NCBI GenBank assembly: GCA_934613165.1
Contig: CAKTSW010000004.1
Location: forward strand, 1-19,655
DNA length: 19,655 nucleotides
From: an uncultured Ellagibacter sp.
GTDB lineage: Bacteria > Actinomycetota > Coriobacteriia > Coriobacteriales > Eggerthellaceae
Reading direction: 5' to 3'
The notes under the pieces are model-generated. The model worked only from the letters and a program-made list of their open reading frames with translations, made no database searches and was not told the DNA's origin. Below are positions 17,301 to 19,655 of this stretch, piece after piece. Within the stretch, counting starts at the first letter, position 1, and each line of letters starts with the position of its first letter. The translations under genes were made by a program, and so were the position numbers.

Positions 17301-18348
17301 CGGGCCGGTAGCTCGAGTGAACAAGATTCCCCTCTTCGTCCAGCACGGCCATTTTCACGGTGGTCGAGCCCGCGTCGATGCCAACGTAAAGGGGCCCTTC
17401 GGAATCGAACAGGCGCTTTCGGGGAAAGTCGATCACCTTATGCCGGGCCTCGAACGCTCTTCGTTCCTCGCTGCTCGAGAAAAGCGGCTCAATCCTGACC
17501 AGGTCGTCTTCGGGGTTTTCCGCGCTGCGAATGCGCGCCTCGAGTTCCCTAAGCGAAGTCTCGGCGTTTCCCTCCGCTTCTTCGGCACGAATCGCCGCGC
17601 CTCGGGCCGTGAACAGATGCGCATAGCGCGGCTTGATGCCGCATCCGCGCTTGAGCCCCAAAGCCATGCGAAAGCGCCTCGTCAGCTCAGGGACGTACTC
17701 GAACGGGCCGCCGAGGAAGACGACCGTCCCCGAAATGGGACGCCCGCACGCAAGGCCGGTGATCGTTTGCCGCACGACGGCTTCAAGCGCGCTCGCGGCG
17801 ATATCGCTTTTCTTCGCCCCGGAATTCAAAAACGGCCGCACATCGGTTTGCGCGAACACGGCGCAGCGCGAGGCGATGGGGTAAATCCGGTTCGCCCCGC
17901 CTGCAAGACGGCTCATCTCCGACGACCGTACGCCGAGCATGAAGGCAATCGTGTCGATGAAGCCGCCCGTTCCGCCGGCGCACGTGGCGTTCATGCGCTG
18001 CTCGGGGTTGCCCGAAAGATACATCACCTTCGCGTCTTCGCCTCCGAGCTCGACGACGGCGTCGGCTTCGGGGTAGACCTCCTCAACCGCCCGCGTCGTC
18101 GCGACGACTTCTTGCACGAAGGGAAGCCCGAGCATGTCGGCGAGCGCGATTCCCGCCGACCCGGTAACTGCCGCGTGTCCGCGCAGGTCGCCGTAGCGCC
18201 ACGCAAGGTTGTGCAGAACGTCGGTCAGTGTTTCCCGGATGTTCGAAAGATGCCGCCGGTAGACGGAGTGCACAGGGGTTCCGTCCTCATCGAGGATGAC
18301 GACCTTCACCGTTTTCGATCCGGCGTCGATGCCGAAGCGATATGCCAT
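14398..18348 (-). CDS. acyl-CoA dehydratase activase-like fusion, two BadF/HgdC ATPase domains plus HgdB-like and DUF2229 regions
   Basis: A 1316-residue multidomain protein. The ATG at 18348 follows GGAGG at five bases. Domain 1 (about 1-270) has the ASKHA phosphate loop GIDAGSKTVK (6-15) with Cys123 (NATCAGGTGGF) and Cys162 (SRCAVF). Domain 2 (about 320-590) has GIDAGSTTVK (323-332) with Cys452 (EACSSGCG) and Cys491 (TKCTVF). Next come a Cys cluster (Cys622, 625, 629, 648, 655), a DUF2229-like region (from about 714; FPAKMAHTR, HFDRLGHC), an HgdB-like part (FGCGYDALSLEDA at 980-992), a Ser/Gly/Pro-rich linker (about 1032-1080) and a C-terminal COG3581-like part (VPYVCNQCLLDGLG; LQSFGCMKAH). 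HgdC-type activases use ATP to fire a low-potential electron into 2-hydroxyacyl-CoA dehydratases or benzoyl-CoA reductases. What the large fusion acts on is not established. A LuxR regulator lies just upstream on the same strand. Confidence 0.9.
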   Translation of the reverse strand: MAYRFGIDAGSKTVKVVILDEDGTPVHSVYRRHLSNIRETLTDVLHNLAWRYGDLRGHAAVTGSAGIALADMLGLPFVQEVVATTRAVEEVYPEADAVVELGGEDAKVMYLSGNPEQRMNATCAGGTGGFIDTIAFMLGVRSSEMSRLAGGANRIYPIASRCAVFAQTDVRPFLNSGAKKSDIAASALEAVVRQTITGLACGRPISGTVVFLGGPFEYVPELTRRFRMALGLKRGCGIKPRYAHLFTARGAAIRAEEAEGNAETSLRELEARIRSAENPEDDLVRIEPLFSSSEERRAFEARHKVIDFPRKRLFDSEGPLYVGIDAGSTTVKMAVLDEEGNLVHSSYRPVCGDALATATDMLVEFRQAMPHAYASDQAPAWIAHSTATGYGEELLRTALGIDSGVVETTAHARAALELVPDATFVFDIGGQDMKALWIRNGMIANAILNEACSSGCGSFIEGTAHSLKTTPYAFCEAALTAENPVDLGTKCTVFMTSRIRHAQKIGASMPDLAAGIAYSVVKNALYRIIGAERVGTLGDKIVVQGGAFKSDAVLRAFEKICGVEATRPESAHLMGAIGSALVARERAHAQAKREGGAESIASALLSADDLAALDVKRFSARCPGCANSCPLSVVGFGEDRQLISGNRCSKAEGFCYAPSRKPIPRITGASGCSDARAEHAGTSSRCSAPNAIAAEQSILRQFGDCVSPGKRGAYRIGIMNCFESYEYIPFWHALFTHLGFSVVVSDDARGEKYEREALATVPAEGVCFPAKMAHTRLFALIGAGADAVFMPHFDRLGHCAVACEYALALANAVPAFAEGKTVLCTPKLHSFKARRIADCPDDIDELHRAIGKLCPPGAPLSRDELGEAVRRAVHVQEQAFSQIEQANERVISWLGESADNHAIVVAGRPYHTDPRLMRGVDRMLEKLGFGILSPTSLEKWAKRTPHSPDCPPWKPGKHLARLARFAASNDRVDLVCLQSFGCGYDALSLEDARDALEAAGKPFTALKIDDLSDKAHIGIRLRTLAESIELMGRKAAGENGTREKGNRTPSPSPRVMPQPTEHGSGPENSETGSGRRPAASDIWIMDDPVAESDIETARREIPGDVCFTAAALMAKALRAVRENPQVARLHVPYVCNQCLLDGLGHTVWRLCGTCPEIVWENSLGKAPDVQRRSDAGPSGEAPGARSEGSDTTRVGIVGNPLLCHDALMNDGVVELLRSLGCEVAMPESARLFVEDVRYLDQLEAFANDGVDCVIYLQSFGCMKAHVHARGFMREYGRRWPDMPVTVVDYDPESSALNRENRIRLAVETARRKKQGR

Positions 18349-18408
18349 GGATGCCTCCGATGCGCGGATCTTCCCAACTTCCGCTTTTGCGGCGCTTCTC
18401 GTGCGGGC

Positions 18409-19655
18409 TTATCGGCGCTGCTGGTCTTTTTCCTGGTCGAGGGCCTCGCGCTTGGCGGTTTCAACCATGCTCAAAAGCTCCTGCTGCGTATGGATGTCGA
18501 GCTTGCGGTAGATATGGTTGATGTGCGTCTTCGCGGTGCTCTTGGAGATGCACAGCTCCTCCTGGATGAACGAGGCGTTGTGTCCCTTCGCAAGCAGGAA
18601 CATGACCTCCGTCTCTCGCCGCGAAAGCAGGTAGCGGTCAGCGATGGCCTCGCATTGGGCATGGAAACGCCCCTTCGCCTTCTTGCCGTCGTCCGTTTCC
18701 TGCTGCGATGCCGACGACGCGCTTTCGGGCGACTCCGCGGCGCTGTCGGGGCTGCCTCCGTTTCCGTTGCTGCCGCTGCCCGCAACGCTCGTCACCTCCG
18801 ACTTCGCGTTCAGCTCGGCGATGTGCTCTTTAAGGGACTCGGTGCCCTGGTCGGGGTGCCCGCCCTTGGCGGACGGCGACATGACGATGGCCTTCACCTC
18901 GCGCTGTCGCGGCGAGATGGCGTACGCGACGATGAGACAGAGCATCACGAGCAACGCCCCGCTCGAGTCGGCAAGCGCGCTGCTCGTGAACCCGAACCCC
19001 AGGCTGGAGTCCATGGCGAACAGCGTGCCGAAGGTCGAGGCGAGCGCGAGTGTGCCGCGCCCGATGCCGAACACGAAGATGGGCGAGAGCCTGAATTCCT
19101 GGGCGAGGTCGGCGAAGAAGATCCACATAAGCGCCTCAAAGCACATGTATCCGGCGATGAGCGCCAGGCACGCGGGCGTGAAGCTCTCGGTGTGGAGGAA
19201 GGGAAGCGAGAACGCCGAAAGCGCGATGAACGGCATAAGCGTTCGGAAGATGAGGTCCCAGTGCCCTTCGTTTTTCGCCACGAAGATGGTCGCGAAGGTG
19301 ATGATCATGCCGAGGCAGGTGCCCGCCCCGATGACGAGCAGCGTGGTGAAGTCGGCGGCGGGAAGCACGATCTGGTTCGCCGTGGTGCGCAGGGCGCCAA
19401 GTGCGAAGCCGAAGATGGCGACGGGCACGATGAGCCGCACGAGGAACTGCGCGGGCTTCACCGAAAGCGGGTGGAAGATCGGGATCTCGCGGCGACGGTA
19501 ATACGGGATGGGCGTCAGGCGCCACAGGATGAACGCCTCGGCGACGGGCAGAAGCCCCGTGACCACGCCGCCCGCCCGCGGGGGGATGGCGTGGGAAAGC
19601 ACCATATATAGAGCGATCCCCAAAGCGACGGAAACGGCGGTGTTCAGGATGATGG
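18409..19655 (-). CDS. membrane-bound LuxR-family regulator (5' end off window)
   Basis: The frame is open through the right edge; a TTG at 19623 is only one possible start, and the coding runs on upstream of it (IILNTAVSVA before LGIALYM), so the protein is N-terminally cut. About 415 residues are visible. The first two thirds are hydrophobic helices in an MFS-like arrangement. A polar Ser/Gly/Asn-rich linker (SVAGSGSNGNGGSPDSAAES) follows, then a LuxR/GerE helix-turn-helix at the C-terminus (LLSRRETEVMFLLAKGHNAS, then KSTAKTHINHIYRKLDIHTQ). No receiver or autoinducer domain is seen, so the membrane part is the presumed sensor. It ends 60 bases before the activase fusion in the same direction, so it may share a transcript with it or control it. 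It has the same architecture as the regulator at 2191 but clearly higher GC. Confidence 0.92.
   Translation of the reverse strand, partial: IILNTAVSVALGIALYMVLSHAIPPRAGGVVTGLLPVAEAFILWRLTPIPYYRRREIPIFHPLSVKPAQFLVRLIVPVAIFGFALGALRTTANQIVLPAADFTTLLVIGAGTCLGMIITFATIFVAKNEGHWDLIFRTLMPFIALSAFSLPFLHTESFTPACLALIAGYMCFEALMWIFFADLAQEFRLSPIFVFGIGRGTLALASTFGTLFAMDSSLGFGFTSSALADSSGALLVMLCLIVAYAISPRQREVKAIVMSPSAKGGHPDQGTESLKEHIAELNAKSEVTSVAGSGSNGNGGSPDSAAESPESASSASQQETDDGKKAKGRFHAQCEAIADRYLLSRRETEVMFLLAKGHNASFIQEELCISKSTAKTHINHIYRKLDIHTQQELLSMVETAKREALDQEKDQQRR

Noticed and set aside
16846-19611. A 921-codon open frame on the plus strand opposite the activase and second LuxR genes
   Set aside because: Its translation is Arg/Gly/Ala-rich without any family resemblance and it spans two clear genes on the other strand; it is a by-product of high GC codon usage.
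1-19655. tRNA, rRNA, CRISPR array, transposase, integrase or attachment sites
   Set aside because: I searched by eye for repeats with regular spacers, cloverleaf-like sequences and transposase motifs and found none.

Overview
The window most likely comes from an anaerobic gut actinobacterium of the class Coriobacteriia, family Eggerthellaceae (Eggerthella/Gordonibacter type). This is an inference from gene content. Several acetylene hydratase/catechol dehydroxylase-like molybdopterin (Moco) enzymes sit beside small two-cluster ferredoxins, MFS carriers and LuxR regulators with a membrane-spanning N-terminal half. That combination is well known from Eggerthella lenta and Gordonibacter. No genus or species can be fixed by reading alone.

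Layout, left to right. (1) 1-1886, minus: a Moco catalytic subunit cut by the left edge. (2) 1887-2190: divergent control region. (3) 2191-3808, plus: a membrane-bound LuxR regulator whose frame is broken exactly at a nine-G tract. (4) 3956-8311, plus: module 2, Moco subunit, overlapping ferredoxin, MFS carrier, closed by a strong terminator. (5) 8508-12977, plus: module 3 in a different order, MFS carrier, Moco subunit, ferredoxin. (6) 13076-13249, plus: a 57-residue Cys-rich zinc-ribbon protein behind a second nine-G tract. (7) 13434-14354, plus: a short phosphoglycerate dehydrogenase-like protein without an ACT domain. (8) 14398-18348, minus: a 1316-residue acyl-CoA dehydratase activase-like fusion with two tandem BadF/HgdC ATPase domains. 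(9) 18409 to the right edge, minus: a second membrane LuxR regulator, N-terminus off the window.

How it may work together (inference). Each module holds a carrier, a cytoplasmic Moco reductase and a ferredoxin to feed it electrons. None of the three Moco subunits shows a Tat signal, so the substrate, perhaps a catechol or related phenolic, would be imported and reduced in the cytoplasm. The membrane LuxR proteins are natural candidates for substrate-responsive switches. The G9 tract suggests that one of them could be turned on and off by slipped-strand mutation. The right third (from about 13.4 kb) is visibly more GC-rich and metabolically separate. It centres on the activase fusion, whose two domains each keep the two Cys that in HgdC hold an interdomain [4Fe-4S] cluster.
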